64,000 nt of DNA from Pseudalkalibacillus salsuginis (lineage in GTDB: Bacteria > Bacillota > Bacilli > Bacillales > Fictibacillaceae). Positions 1-8,843 of this stretch are shown piece after piece. The translations under genes and the position numbers were made by a program. Position 1 is the stretch's first letter; every line of letters begins with the position of its first letter. A model generated the notes under the pieces. That model had not been told where the DNA came from. It was given only the letters and a program-made list of their open reading frames with translations, and ran no database searches. Where the stretch lies: assembly GCF_021646685.1 (NCBI RefSeq), contig NZ_JAKJHW010000004.1, positions 62,001-126,000 on the forward strand. The letters are read 5' to 3'.

Positions 1-61
1 AAATCACCTAGATTCGAAGCTTTTGATACTGGGGAGGAAGAAGGAGAGGAACAAACAGAGA

Positions 62-757
62 ATGAAGGTTAGGGGAAAGCATGCAATCTACTCGTTAATC
101 TTGCTTGTCACCGGATTCATGATTGCTTTTTCCTATCAATATACGAAAGAGGAAAGAAAGCAACCTACCAATGACCAATGGAAACGGGAAGATCAATTGC
201 GTTCAAGTATTCTTTCCATTCAAAGAGAAAACCGTAATTTGCAGAGAGAGCTTGAAGCAGCCCAGAAAAAAGTAAGTGAAATGGAAGAAGAGATTGCCGA
301 TAAAGAAAAAAGGTCATTTAACTTTGTCGAGGAGATCAAAAAGCTGAGGAAAGTGGTAGGACAAGTAGCAGTAGAAGGTCAAGGCATATCTGTCTCGCTT
401 GAAGACAGTTCATACATACCTGATACGGAAAATCCCAATGATTACATTGTCCATGAGGAGCATATCAGAATGGTCATCCATGAGCTGTATGTAACAGGAG
501 CTGAGGCTGTAGCTATCAATGGGCAGCGAATATCGAATACCACTCATATCGATTGTGTAGGTCCTGTTGTAAGTGTGGATGGAGTTAAACATCCAGCTCC
601 ATTTGTGATAACCGCAATCGGTGATCCGGAGGTTTTTTCCAATTCGTTAAATTTGACGGGTAATATCACAGACCAATTGGTTAATGATGGTGTTCAAGTA
701 CGGATCCAAAAAGAGACGTCCATCGAAATTCCTCCTTTTATCGCTAAGGAAGGGTGA
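62..757 (+). CDS. ylxW: DUF881 family division-cluster protein YlxW
   Basis: A 231-residue protein with an N-terminal membrane anchor (about residues 8-25), a coiled coil rich in Glu/Lys/Gln (about 35-95) and a C-terminal DUF881 domain. It sits where Bacillus ylxW lies, before a second DUF881 gene, sbp and ftsA. The exact function is not established; the context suggests the cell envelope or division. A TTG in frame at 23 is possible, but the ATG at 62 follows an AAGGAGAGG ribosome site at 42-50 and gives the usual N-terminus of a short basic stretch followed by the membrane helix. The stop overlaps the beginning of the next reading frame. Confidence 0.85.
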   Translation: MKVRGKHAIYSLILLVTGFMIAFSYQYTKEERKQPTNDQWKREDQLRSSILSIQRENRNLQRELEAAQKKVSEMEEEIADKEKRSFNFVEEIKKLRKVVGQVAVEGQGISVSLEDSSYIPDTENPNDYIVHEEHIRMVIHELYVTGAEAVAINGQRISNTTHIDCVGPVVSVDGVKHPAPFVITAIGDPEVFSNSLNLTGNITDQLVNDGVQVRIQKETSIEIPPFIAKEG

Positions 758-765
758 CAACGGCC

Positions 766-1467
766 ATGAAGAGACGGTTCAAATTCTTTATCATGACAAT
801 GATTGTAGGTTTTATGCTTGCAGTGCAGTTTCATACGAACCAGGAACCCATTGTTCGGGATACGAGAGATATCTGGGAACTGAGGAATGATCTTGAGAGC
901 CAAAAAACGATCCAGCAAAAGTTATTTGCTGAAATATACAAGTATGAACAACTGATTGATGAATACTCTAAATCAGGGACAGGTGGACAATTGGAAACTT
1001 TAGAAGAAACACTTGCGGATCTAAAAAATGATGCCGGATTAACAGAGATTGGCGGACACGGAGTCGAACTCACCATCGAACCATTATTAAATGATGAAGA
1101 ATTAGTTGGGAAACCTGCTATTTCCATTCATCCTGAATTATTGAGACGATTGATCAATGAGCTTAATGGTTATGGAGCAGAAGAAATCTCAATTGATGGG
1201 GAACGGATTATCAGTACAACACCGATTCGGGAAGTTAATGGTAAGACATATATAAATGATGAGCCTATCTCGCCTCTACCAATCAAAGTCAAGGTTCTTT
1301 CCCGTGACTCGGATAAATTACACAAAGAAATGCTTACTTCTCAATCAGGTGAAGATTTCGCTCGTGAAAATCTTCTTTTATCTCCTAAACAAGTTGATCA
1401 TGTTTCTTTACCGCCATACAGTCATCAAATTCGCGTTAAATTTATGAAAGAGAAGGGGGAGACATGA
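766..1467 (+). CDS. ylxX: DUF881 family division-cluster protein YlxX
   Basis: A 233-residue paralogue of the preceding protein: basic N-terminus, one membrane segment (about residues 4-22), a coiled coil (about 35-80) and a DUF881 domain. Tandem DUF881 genes between divIB and sbp are typical of Bacillus. The role is unproven; an envelope-located partner of the division machinery is an inference from context. A GTG at 754 overlaps the upstream stop, but the ATG at 766 gives the better MKRR-hydrophobic N-terminus after an AAGGAAGGG ribosome site. The next gene begins one base after its stop. Confidence 0.83.
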   Translation: MKRRFKFFIMTMIVGFMLAVQFHTNQEPIVRDTRDIWELRNDLESQKTIQQKLFAEIYKYEQLIDEYSKSGTGGQLETLEETLADLKNDAGLTEIGGHGVELTIEPLLNDEELVGKPAISIHPELLRRLINELNGYGAEEISIDGERIISTTPIREVNGKTYINDEPISPLPIKVKVLSRDSDKLHKEMLTSQSGEDFARENLLLSPKQVDHVSLPPYSHQIRVKFMKEKGET

Positions 1468-1468
1468 C

Positions 1469-1828
1469 ATGTGGCTGCCTGTTTTAGGTTTACTGATCGG
1501 CCTCCTTCTCGGGTTCATGTCGGATTTGCGTATCCCCCCTGAATATACAAGCTACCTGTCTATTGCGGTTTTGGCAGCATTAGACACCTTGTTTGGAGGA
1601 ATACGTGCCCAGTTGCAAAAAACCTTCGATGACAGAGTTTTTGTCTCAGGTTTTTTCTTTAATATCCTCCTTGCCGCAGGTTTAGCTTTTCTAGGTGTCC
1701 ATCTTGGTGTAGACTTGTATTTAGCTGCGATTTTTGCTTTTGGTGTCAGGCTGTTCAACAACATTGCGGTTATCCGTCGTCTGCTTCTCACGAAAGGTTC
1801 TGAAAATCAACAGGCAGAAAGAAATTAA
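1469..1828 (+). CDS. sbp: Small basic membrane protein Sbp (DUF1290)
   Basis: This 119-residue protein is almost entirely hydrophobic, with three or four membrane segments and a basic, polar C-terminus. Length, composition and position directly before ftsA match the Bacillus small basic protein family (DUF1290), whose function is not well defined. It follows the ylxX stop by one base, so the three genes form one transcription unit. In Bacillus ftsA follows closely; here about 650 bases carrying a repeat element separate them. Confidence 0.85.
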   Translation: MWLPVLGLLIGLLLGFMSDLRIPPEYTSYLSIAVLAALDTLFGGIRAQLQKTFDDRVFVSGFFFNILLAAGLAFLGVHLGVDLYLAAIFAFGVRLFNNIAVIRRLLLTKGSENQQAERN

Positions 1829-1982
1829 CACAAAAAACTTTTAAAAAATAAAGGGAATGCTTGCTTGATGTTGAATACATTCCTTAAATACGGAAACTAT
1901 CAGGTATTTTCGTTCTTTTTCACACAAATGACCCAAAAATCTTAAGGAGCTTTATACCCTATAGTAGAGTTCCTTTCCAGTT

Positions 1983-2379
1983 GGCTTTGTTAAATAGTAA
2001 TATTGATAATTACAGGAAATTTTCTAAAACGAAATACGGACACTCCTGCGGGAAAAGCCAGGTGAGATCCCACAGCGACCTACAATTTAAGGATCCTGTT
2101 CAAGTGAATGGGCTTGTGGAATGAAGCTAAGCAGATGGAGAGAAGTAATGTCTTGCTCAGCCACCAGTTACTTGGATCATTTCAGACTTCCTGCGGCGGT
2201 CGACACATTGAGTTGCATCCTATGTGTGAGTCCACGCAGAACCAAAAGTCTTTGATTGGTTCGAGCCTCCTCGTCATTCTTCCAGAGACCTGCGCAACTA
2301 TACGGGTCGCTTCCGATTTTGTTCGCCCGTGGAAAGGGAGTGGCTTTCCTATATGTTAACAATGAACTTTAACAGAGCC
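1983..2379. mobile_element. MITE-like non-autonomous repeat element
   Basis: A 397-base stretch without a credible gene, bounded by imperfect 12-base terminal inverted repeats: GGCTTTGTTAAA at 1983-1994 and TTTAACAGAGCC at 2368-2379 (one mismatch). Bases 2172-2214 match 53977-54019 at 38 of 43 positions, so part of it belongs to a dispersed family. The right end abuts a perfect palindrome (TTTCACTT-A-AAGTGAAA, 2380-2396). No target-site duplication was seen. Small open frames inside it (for example 2108-2359) have no ribosome site and no recognisable product. Together with bases 1829-1982, which hold only AT-rich sequence and a weak hairpin, it fills the sbp-ftsA gap. Confidence 0.6.
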
Positions 2380-2483
2380 TTTCACTTAAAGTGAAATCTT
2401 CATTTTTGTACGAATGAAATGAGATAGCCTGAAAAAAGTAAACGATCAAGCAAGAGTCGATATTTTAAAGGAGGTGCCAGAGA

Positions 2484-3767
2484 ATGAACAGCAGCGAAGT
2501 TATGATTAGCTTAGACATCGGTACATCCAATATTAAAGTAATCATTGGAGAAATGTCTGATGAGTCCTTTAATGTCATTGGTGTAGGGAATGCGAAATCA
2601 GAAGGAATCAAAAAAGGTTCTATAGTTGATATTGATGAAACTGTTCGTTCGATAAAAAAAGCTGTAGAACAAGCCGAAAGAATGGTAGGAGCGCAGATCA
2701 ATTCGGTTATCGTCGGGATTACCGGCAACCATGTACAGCTTCAACCATGCCACGGCGTTGTTGCAGTATCAAGTGAAGACCGTGAAATACGTGATGAAGA
2801 TATTACAAGAGTCATAGATGCAGCACAAGTAATGTCCATACCTCCTGAACGGGAAATCATTGATGTCATTCCAAGGGAATTTGTGGTAGATGGACTTGGT
2901 GAAATCAATGATCCAAGAGGGATGATAGGCGTTAGGCTGGAAATGGAAGGCATTTTAATAACAGGATCGAAAACAATACTACATAATGTTCTACGCTGTG
3001 TTGAACGTGCTGGTCTGGATATTGCAGATATCTGTCTTCAACCATTAGCAGCTGGAACAGTAGCTTTGAACAAGGATGAACGGAACCTTGGAGTCGCTCT
3101 CGTTGACATGGGGGCAGGTTCAACCACCCTGACAGTCTTTGATCAGGGTTCGATTCAGTTCACGAAGGTTCTGCCCATCGGGGGAGACTTCGTTACTAAA
3201 GATATATCCATTGGTCTTCGGACAACGACAGAAGATGCAGAACGTGTTAAGGTAAAACATGGGCATGCTTTTATTGATCATGCTTCTGATGAAGAATCAT
3301 TCGAAGTAGCGCGCATCGGCTCATCCAATGAACAGCAATTCTCCCAATATGAACTTGCTCATATCATTGAACCGCGAATGGAAGAGATCTTCGGCCTTGT
3401 CATGGAGGAGCTCCATCGCAATGGATATAATGAATTGCCAGGAGGCTTTGTATTGACGGGTGGAGTGGTAGCGATGCCGGGTGTATTGGAACTGGCAAGA
3501 GAGGTGCTCGAACAGAACGTGCGTATTTCGATGCCTGACTATATTGGTGTTCGAGAAGCCCAATATACGACAGGAGTCGGGCTGATCCAGTTCACTTTCA
3601 AAAATGTGAAAATCCAGGGAAAAGAAGTTGCTGCTTCAATTTCAGATGAACAGATCGTGGAAGAACAACCTGCGAAAAAGCGTAGGAATACCGAACAACG
3701 GGTAGAGAAAGATAAGCCTGGTGTTAAAAATAAGATGAAGGAATGGTTTGGAACCTTCTTTGAATAA
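2484..3767 (+). CDS. ftsA: Cell division protein FtsA
   Basis: FtsA is an actin-like ATPase that tethers FtsZ to the membrane and recruits later divisome proteins. The 427-residue product starts with the actin-family phosphate-binding motif (LDIGTSNIK, about residues 9-17), has a second nucleotide-binding segment (VDMGAGSTTL, about 208-217) and the adenosine motif (TGGVVAMPG, about 325-333). It ends in a basic linker and an amphipathic membrane-targeting helix (KMKEWFGTFFE). A strong AAAGGAGGTG site at 2468-2477 fixes the start. ftsZ follows 41 bases later. Confidence 0.97.
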   Translation: MNSSEVMISLDIGTSNIKVIIGEMSDESFNVIGVGNAKSEGIKKGSIVDIDETVRSIKKAVEQAERMVGAQINSVIVGITGNHVQLQPCHGVVAVSSEDREIRDEDITRVIDAAQVMSIPPEREIIDVIPREFVVDGLGEINDPRGMIGVRLEMEGILITGSKTILHNVLRCVERAGLDIADICLQPLAAGTVALNKDERNLGVALVDMGAGSTTLTVFDQGSIQFTKVLPIGGDFVTKDISIGLRTTTEDAERVKVKHGHAFIDHASDEESFEVARIGSSNEQQFSQYELAHIIEPRMEEIFGLVMEELHRNGYNELPGGFVLTGGVVAMPGVLELAREVLEQNVRISMPDYIGVREAQYTTGVGLIQFTFKNVKIQGKEVAASISDEQIVEEQPAKKRRNTEQRVEKDKPGVKNKMKEWFGTFFE

Positions 3768-3808
3768 TTCGTCGAGAACAGTAAAACAGTAGATTAGGAG
3801 GATCGCAA

Positions 3809-4975
3809 ATGCTAGAGTTTGATATGAATATGGATGGACTGGCAAAAATTAAAGTAATCGGTGTAGGCGGTGGTGGAAGTAACGCTGTCAACCGGATGAT
3901 CGAAAATAACGTTCAGGGTGTTGAATTCATCGCAGTAAACACGGATGCGCAAGCTTTGAATCTTTCAAAAGCAGAAAAGAAAATGCAGATTGGTGCAAAG
4001 TTGACGAGAGGCTTAGGTGCAGGTGCAAATCCAGATATAGGTAAGAAAGCGGCTGAAGAAAGCAAGGAACAGATTGAGGAGGTCCTACAGGGTGCCGACA
4101 TGGTGTTCGTCACTGCCGGTATGGGTGGAGGAACTGGAACTGGTGCTGCACCAGTTATTGCTGAAATCGCAAAAGAAATCGGAGCATTGACTGTAGGTGT
4201 AGTAACCCGTCCGTTCACTTTTGAAGGACGGAAGCGTTCAACTCATGCAGTAGGCGGGATAGAAACGCTCAAAGAAAAGGTAGATACATTGATTGTCATC
4301 CCTAACGACCGTTTGTTGGAAATTGTAGATAAAAATACACCGATGCTGGAAGCATTCAGAGAAGCCGATAATGTGCTTCGACAAGGTGTACAGGGTATTT
4401 CCGACCTGATTGCAGTTCCAGGGTTGATCAATCTTGACTTCGCGGATGTGAAGACAATTATGACATCAAAGGGTTCTGCATTAATGGGGATTGGTGTTGC
4501 AGCTGGTGAAAACCGTGCGACAGATGCAGCGAAGAAAGCGATTTCGAGCCCATTATTAGAAACTTCCATTGATGGAGCTAAAGGTGTCCTCATGAACATA
4601 ACTGGTGGATCGAATCTAAGCCTTTACGAAGTGAACGAAGCTGCGGATATCGTATCATCCGCTTCAGACGAAGATGTAAATATGATCTTTGGTTCTGTCA
4701 TCAATGAAGATCTGAAGGATGAAATCCTTGTAACAGTAATTGCGACCGGCTTTGATGATGCACAGCCACAAGCTAAATCACAGCCACAAAGACCGAAACA
4801 GACGATGAACAATCAGCAACCAAGTCAGCCTTCTCCGCAAAAGAACAATCGGGAAGAGGCTCAACCTTCAAGACAACAGGAAGGACAACGTACTTCAAGC
4901 TCAAATCCTCAGACGGATTTCAATGATACATTGGATATTCCAGCGTTCCTAAGAAACCGGAACCGTCGCCGATAA
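3809..4975 (+). CDS. ftsZ: Cell division protein FtsZ
   Basis: FtsZ is the tubulin-like GTPase that forms the cytokinetic ring. The 388-residue product carries the glycine-rich GTP site ([12 protein letters not shown] near residue 20), the tubulin signature GGGTGTG (about 105-111) and the T7-loop region (NLDFADVK, about 208). A Gln/Pro/Ser-rich disordered linker (about 318-375) leads to the conserved C-terminal peptide DIPAFLRNR that binds FtsA and SepF. The ribosome site is AGGAGG at about 3796. An intrinsic terminator follows; in Bacillus bpr and spoIIGA come next, but here the ectoine operon does. Confidence 0.98.
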   Translation: MLEFDMNMDGLAKIKVIGVGGGGSNAVNRMIENNVQGVEFIAVNTDAQALNLSKAEKKMQIGAKLTRGLGAGANPDIGKKAAEESKEQIEEVLQGADMVFVTAGMGGGTGTGAAPVIAEIAKEIGALTVGVVTRPFTFEGRKRSTHAVGGIETLKEKVDTLIVIPNDRLLEIVDKNTPMLEAFREADNVLRQGVQGISDLIAVPGLINLDFADVKTIMTSKGSALMGIGVAAGENRATDAAKKAISSPLLETSIDGAKGVLMNITGGSNLSLYEVNEAADIVSSASDEDVNMIFGSVINEDLKDEILVTVIATGFDDAQPQAKSQPQRPKQTMNNQQPSQPSPQKNNREEAQPSRQQEGQRTSSSNPQTDFNDTLDIPAFLRNRNRRR

Positions 4976-4985
4976 ATCCGATAAT

Positions 4986-5019
4986 TAAAGCTGTCTCCGT
5001 ATATGGAGGCAGCTTTTTA
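4986..5019 (+). terminator. Intrinsic terminator after ftsZ
   Basis: The hairpin AAGCTGTCTCC / GGAGGCAGCTT with a short loop and a T run closes the ftsA-ftsZ unit. Confidence 0.85.
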
Positions 5020-5306
5020 ATTATGCTCTCTCATACATAGTTGTTGATTCAGTAATGAAACTTAACAAAGAAGCCTTTATTTTTAAGCAAATCTTTACAT
5101 ACCCGTAAGCTTTTTTCAAATCAATGTGCAATCTCTACCAATTAACAGGATAACTTTATATACCATACCTCAACTAAACTCAGCGGCAGTCAGTGGAACT
5201 GACCGTTGTTTATGGCTATTAAAATGGTTTGATGATTATACCAGGTACTTATAATATATTCACATGACCGAATTTCAATATGTCAGAAAGGAGAATCGTA
5301 CATTCA
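5020..5306 (+). promoter_or_regulatory. Upstream region of the ectoine operon
   Basis: This gene-free stretch separates the ftsZ terminator from ectA. A weak sigma-A-like promoter is possible: TTGATG at 5229-5234 and TAATAT at 5252-5257, spaced 17. A perfect short inverted repeat, GTCAGT-GGA-ACTGAC at 5189-5203, lies just upstream and could be an operator. No good SigB (GTTT...GGGTAT) promoter was seen on the plus strand. The ectA ribosome site, GAAAGGAG, is at 5286-5293. Confidence 0.4.
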
Positions 5307-5837
5307 ATGATAACTGAAACAGTCGAATCGATAGAAGAAGTTACCCTAACAAAACCGACTTTAGAAGATGGAAAATCAATGTGGAAACTTGTAAAAGAGA
5401 CTAGCTTGGATCAAAACTCAACTTATAAATACATCATGATGAGTGAGTTCTTTTCCGAAACATGTGTAATTGCGAAAATCAGAGGTAAAACCGTTGGATT
5501 TGTAACAGCATTTATCCCCCCCGAAGATCCTCAGGTGGTATTCGTCTGGCAGGTAGGTGTCGACCCTAATGAAAGAGGTAAAGGGATCGCCTCTAAAATG
5601 CTTGGAGAACTGATTGAACGAGATAACTGCCAGAATGTCCGATACTTAGAAGCTACAGTAACTCCCTCGAATGAAGCTTCTCAATCACTATTCAAGGGCT
5701 TTGCGCGCTATTATGATACCAACTGTGAAGTATCAGAGCGCTTCCCGGATCAATTATTCCCAAGTGATGATCACGAATCTGAACTTAATTTCAGGGTCGG
5801 TCCTTTAAACCATGACCGCAAATCTGGTAATAAGTAA
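5307..5837 (+). CDS. ectA: L-2,4-diaminobutyrate N-acetyltransferase EctA
   Basis: EctA acetylates L-2,4-diaminobutyrate at the gamma nitrogen, the second step of ectoine synthesis. The 176-residue product is a GNAT acetyltransferase: the acetyl-CoA pyrophosphate loop is visible as NERGKGIASKMLGEL (about residues 91-105), preceded by the VGVDP strand. An ATG at 5280 is in frame, but its codons overlap the GAAAGGAG ribosome site at 5286-5293, so the ATG at 5307 (MITETVE) is preferred. ectB follows after 36 bases with its own ribosome site. The product should act on the aminotransferase product of ectB. Confidence 0.93.
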   Translation: MITETVESIEEVTLTKPTLEDGKSMWKLVKETSLDQNSTYKYIMMSEFFSETCVIAKIRGKTVGFVTAFIPPEDPQVVFVWQVGVDPNERGKGIASKMLGELIERDNCQNVRYLEATVTPSNEASQSLFKGFARYYDTNCEVSERFPDQLFPSDDHESELNFRVGPLNHDRKSGNK

Positions 5838-5873
5838 ATTTCTTGACCAAATCTTATCAAGGAGGAATTCAAT

Positions 5874-7157
5874 ATGCACAAAAATGCTGAAGAATTAAAA
5901 CTTTTTGAGGAATTGGAATCTGAAGTTCGCAGCTATTGCAGAAGCTTCCCGGTAGTGTTTGAAAAAGCTAAAGGTTATAAACTATGGGATGAGAACGGAA
6001 AAGAATATATCGACTTCTTTTCAGGAGCAGGCGCTTTGAATTACGGCCATAATGATGACAAAATGAAAGCTGCTTTGATCGATTACATTACAGAAGACGG
6101 AATCACCCATTCCCTGGACAAAGCTACTGTGGCAAAGAGGAAGTTCATACAGAAATTTAATGAGACTATACTGGAACCGCGTGGATATGAGTACAAAATG
6201 ATGTTTCCTGGCCCAACTGGTACAAATACCGTAGAAAGTGCGCTGAAGTTAGCGAGAAAAGTGACAGGCCGTACAGATATCATCAGTTTCACCAACGGAT
6301 TCCACGGGATGACGATCGGTTCCTTGTCTGTTACAGGAAATGCTGTTAAAAGAAGAGGAGCAGGGATCCCCTTGCAAAATACGGTGACAATGCCATATGA
6401 CAGTTTTGTCAACAATGGTACGGATAGCTTAGAGTATTTAGAGTGCTTCCTAGAGAATGATGGCAGCGGCGTGGATGCACCTGCTGCAATGATCTTCGAA
6501 ACTGTTCAAGGTGAGGGTGGAATCAATGCTGCGAGTTATGAATGGATGAGAAGGATTGAGGAGATTTGCAAGAAATATGACATCCTTTTGATTATTGATG
6601 ACGTCCAGGCTGGAGTCGGTCGTACAGGGACTTTCTTCAGTTTTGAAGAAGCTGGAATCAAGCCGGATATCGTCTGTATGTCCAAATCATTAAGTGGTTA
6701 TGGATTGCCGCTCGCCATCACCTTGATCCGTCCTGAGCTCGATATTTGGACACCTGGTGAACATAATGGAACATTCCGTGGATTCAACCATGCGTTCGTA
6801 ACAGCAGTAGCTGCTCTAGAGTACTGGGAGGATGAAAAGTTCGAGAAAAGAATCCAAGAAAAATCAAGAGTTGTTCAGGAATACCTTATCAATCTTACGG
6901 ATAAGTACCCTGAAATTGAAGGGGAAGTATGCGGCAGAGGACTCATGATCGGGATAGAAACAAAAAAAGAAGGTCTATCTGCAGAAATAGCTGCTGAAGC
7001 CTTTAAACGAGGATTGATCATGGAGACTTCAGGACCTGAAGATGAAGTATTCAAACTCTTCCCACCGATCAATATTGATATGGAAGGTTTGGAAAAAGGG
7101 TTTGAAATCATTGAAGAAAGTGTAAAACATCTGGTGAAAGAACCAGTAACCAATTAA
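5874..7157 (+). CDS. ectB: Diaminobutyrate--2-oxoglutarate transaminase EctB
   Basis: EctB is a PLP-dependent class III aminotransferase that makes L-2,4-diaminobutyrate from aspartate semialdehyde, with glutamate as donor, committing carbon to ectoine. The 427-residue length is typical. Visible are the substrate-domain [16 protein letters not shown], the cofactor aspartate in [15 protein letters not shown] and the Schiff-base lysine in MSKSLSGYG (about Lys 271). A strong AAGGAGG site precedes the start. It is the middle gene of ectABC. Confidence 0.96.
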   Translation: MHKNAEELKLFEELESEVRSYCRSFPVVFEKAKGYKLWDENGKEYIDFFSGAGALNYGHNDDKMKAALIDYITEDGITHSLDKATVAKRKFIQKFNETILEPRGYEYKMMFPGPTGTNTVESALKLARKVTGRTDIISFTNGFHGMTIGSLSVTGNAVKRRGAGIPLQNTVTMPYDSFVNNGTDSLEYLECFLENDGSGVDAPAAMIFETVQGEGGINAASYEWMRRIEEICKKYDILLIIDDVQAGVGRTGTFFSFEEAGIKPDIVCMSKSLSGYGLPLAITLIRPELDIWTPGEHNGTFRGFNHAFVTAVAALEYWEDEKFEKRIQEKSRVVQEYLINLTDKYPEIEGEVCGRGLMIGIETKKEGLSAEIAAEAFKRGLIMETSGPEDEVFKLFPPINIDMEGLEKGFEIIEESVKHLVKEPVTN

Positions 7158-7187
7158 TAGAAGTGAAATCTACAAGGAGGAAGAAAC

Positions 7188-7574
7188 ATGAAAATCGTTA
7201 AACTAAAAGATGTAGTCGATTCTGGACATTCGATTGATGGAGGAAACTGGGTAAGCAGAAGATTGATTTTAAAGGATGATAACATGGGCTATTCCGTCCA
7301 TGATACAGTCATCAAAGCAGGTACTGAAACACACATATGGTACCAGAACCATTTAGAGTCTGTCTATTGCATCGAAGGTGAAGGTGAGGTCATAACATTG
7401 AAAGATAATAAGATATGGCCGATTGAAAAAGATACTTTATATGCTCTAGATGAAAATGATGAGCACCTCCTTCGTGCAAAGACGGATATGCGAATGGTAT
7501 GTGTATTCAATCCCCCGATCACTGGGAAGGAAGTCCATGATGAAAATGGGGTCTATCCTGTATTGGAAGGCTGA
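7188..7574 (+). CDS. ectC: L-ectoine synthase EctC
   Basis: EctC closes the ring of N-gamma-acetyl-diaminobutyrate to give ectoine, a compatible solute. The 128-residue product is a cupin-fold protein; the family's recognisable stretches include [23 protein letters not shown] (about residues 46-68) and the C-terminal [14 protein letters not shown]. It begins 30 bases after ectB behind a CAAGGAGG ribosome site and ends at a strong terminator. No ectD hydroxylase or ask gene is attached, so the operon should stop at ectoine rather than hydroxyectoine. Confidence 0.96.
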   Translation: MKIVKLKDVVDSGHSIDGGNWVSRRLILKDDNMGYSVHDTVIKAGTETHIWYQNHLESVYCIEGEGEVITLKDNKIWPIEKDTLYALDENDEHLLRAKTDMRMVCVFNPPITGKEVHDENGVYPVLEG

Positions 7575-7580
7575 TCGATC

Positions 7581-7625
7581 AAAAAAGGGAATTGTCCCAG
7601 ACACGACTGGGGCAGTTCCTTTTTT
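7581..7625 (+). terminator. Intrinsic terminator after ectC
   Basis: A long hairpin: AAAAAAGGGAA-TTG-TCCCAG paired with CTGGGG-CAG-TTCCTTTTTT. The T run is also the left edge of a decayed dispersed repeat. Confidence 0.9.
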
Positions 7626-7720
7626 AAAAAGATAAGATAGAAAGTATGAAAATTTTGTTTTGACGGATCTAGTTCTAACGCCCAACCACTTGAGAGCTTT
7701 TACGTCTGCATGATATTTAA
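7619..7720 (+). repeat. Decayed copy of the terminator-linked dispersed repeat
   Basis: The stretch starts at the T run of the ectC terminator with TTTTTAAAAAGATAAGATAG and continues with CTAGTTCTAACGCCCAACCA (7668-7687). It aligns with the copy after spoVM, which has TTTTTTAAAAGGATAAGAAA and CTAGCTCCACCGCCCAACCA. Similarity fades after about 7700. No coding capacity. Confidence 0.55.
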
Positions 7721-7764
7721 ACCATTTGATTGTCTTCCATATGGATAACCCCTCTTAAAATCCA

Positions 7765-7852
7765 GCCGACAAAAACTCTGTAAATCTCTCAAAATTAATT
7801 GCTTGCCCCCCACATAAACCGACAGACAATTTTACTTTCCTTGAGCTATACT
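7765..7852 (+). promoter_or_regulatory. Candidate Spo0A-dependent spoIIG promoter
   Basis: A TATACT -10 box lies at 7847-7852 and CCGACA sits where a -35 would be with a 22-base spacer (7819-7824). A long spacer is characteristic of the Bacillus spoIIG promoter activated by Spo0A. Two GCCGACA/ACCGACA motifs (7765-7771 and 7818-7824) resemble reverse-strand 0A boxes (TGTCGAA) imperfectly. Assignment rests on this pattern plus position before spoIIGA. Confidence 0.45.
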
Positions 7853-7885
7853 TAGTGCACAGTTCTACCAGGAAAGGAGCGGCCA

Positions 7886-8809
7886 ATGACAATATATCTG
7901 GATGTCATTTGGTTTCTGAATTTCTGTATCGATTTTCTATTACTCTGGCTGACCGCAATTATTCTTAAGAGGAATATCACTAAGAAAAGGTTGACTTTAG
8001 GTGCATTTCTAGGCTCTTTATATGTTTTGTTTTTATTTTTGGATGCAGCAATCCTCTATCACCCTTTTTTCAAATTCATCTATTCTGTTTTCATCATCAT
8101 CACAACATTCGGTTATAAGCGTTTTGGTTATTTTGTACAAGGCTTACTCATGTTCTATTTTTCAACATTCATCACAGGAGGTGGAATTTTAGGTCTTCAT
8201 TATTTTTTAAAGAGTGATGCAGAAATAATGAACGGTGTGATCAAGACAAAATCATCCGGAATGGGAGATCCGATCAGTTGGTTATTCGTCATTTTAATGA
8301 TTCCTGTCATGCTTTATTTTACAAAGCGGAGAGTGGACCAAATCGAAGTTCGGAAGCTTCGCTATGACCAAATTATGAAATATGAATTGGAAATAGACTC
8401 ACTCAAGCTGAAAGGTATTGGCCTCGTAGATAGTGGCAACCAGTTGCATGATCCAATTTCGAAAAACCCAGTCATGATTTTGGATATGACTGTATTTGAA
8501 GACCAATTGCCAAAGGCTGTAGTTCGGCATGCGGAAAGCCTTGAATCATTCGGTGATTTGGTGGATGAGCCTAATCCATGGCAAGACCGTATGCGCATCA
8601 TTCCGTATAGGGCAGTGGGGAGCAGCAATCAATTTCTTACCGGGATCAAGGCTGACTCCCTGAATATTTGGGAGGGTGGCATAAAGTACGAGACGTCAAA
8701 TGTCATTGTGGGGTTATCCTTTACAAACATCTCGGGTGAAGGAGAATATAATGCTATTCTTCATCCTAAGATGTTAGCGAATTCGAAAGTGACTTCTACA
8801 GCATCATAG
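7886..8809 (+). CDS. spoIIGA: Sporulation sigma-E processing peptidase SpoIIGA
   Basis: SpoIIGA is the membrane aspartic protease that removes the pro-sequence of sigma-E in the mother cell after a SpoIIR signal from the forespore. The 307-residue product has five hydrophobic segments in its first about 150 residues and a cytoplasmic protease domain with the catalytic aspartate in GLVDSGNQL (about Asp 183). The ribosome site is AAAGGAG at about 7873. Its substrate gene sigE follows 34 bases downstream. Confidence 0.95.
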   Translation: MTIYLDVIWFLNFCIDFLLLWLTAIILKRNITKKRLTLGAFLGSLYVLFLFLDAAILYHPFFKFIYSVFIIITTFGYKRFGYFVQGLLMFYFSTFITGGGILGLHYFLKSDAEIMNGVIKTKSSGMGDPISWLFVILMIPVMLYFTKRRVDQIEVRKLRYDQIMKYELEIDSLKLKGIGLVDSGNQLHDPISKNPVMILDMTVFEDQLPKAVVRHAESLESFGDLVDEPNPWQDRMRIIPYRAVGSSNQFLTGIKADSLNIWEGGIKYETSNVIVGLSFTNISGEGEYNAILHPKMLANSKVTSTAS

Positions 8810-8843
8810 AAAATCCATTAAAAAAACCAGGGGAGGATAATGA

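Noticed and set aside
1844-1889. Hairpin GGAATG ... CATTCC after sbp as a terminator
   Set aside because: The stem is short with a long loop and no T-run follows; too weak to call.
2108-2359. 83-codon plus-strand frame between sbp and ftsA
   Set aside because: It lies entirely inside the MITE-like element, has no ribosome site and no recognisable protein features.
5089-5115. Minus-strand GGGTAT resembling a SigB -10 in the ectA upstream region
   Set aside because: Wrong strand for ectABC and no GTTT -35 at proper spacing.
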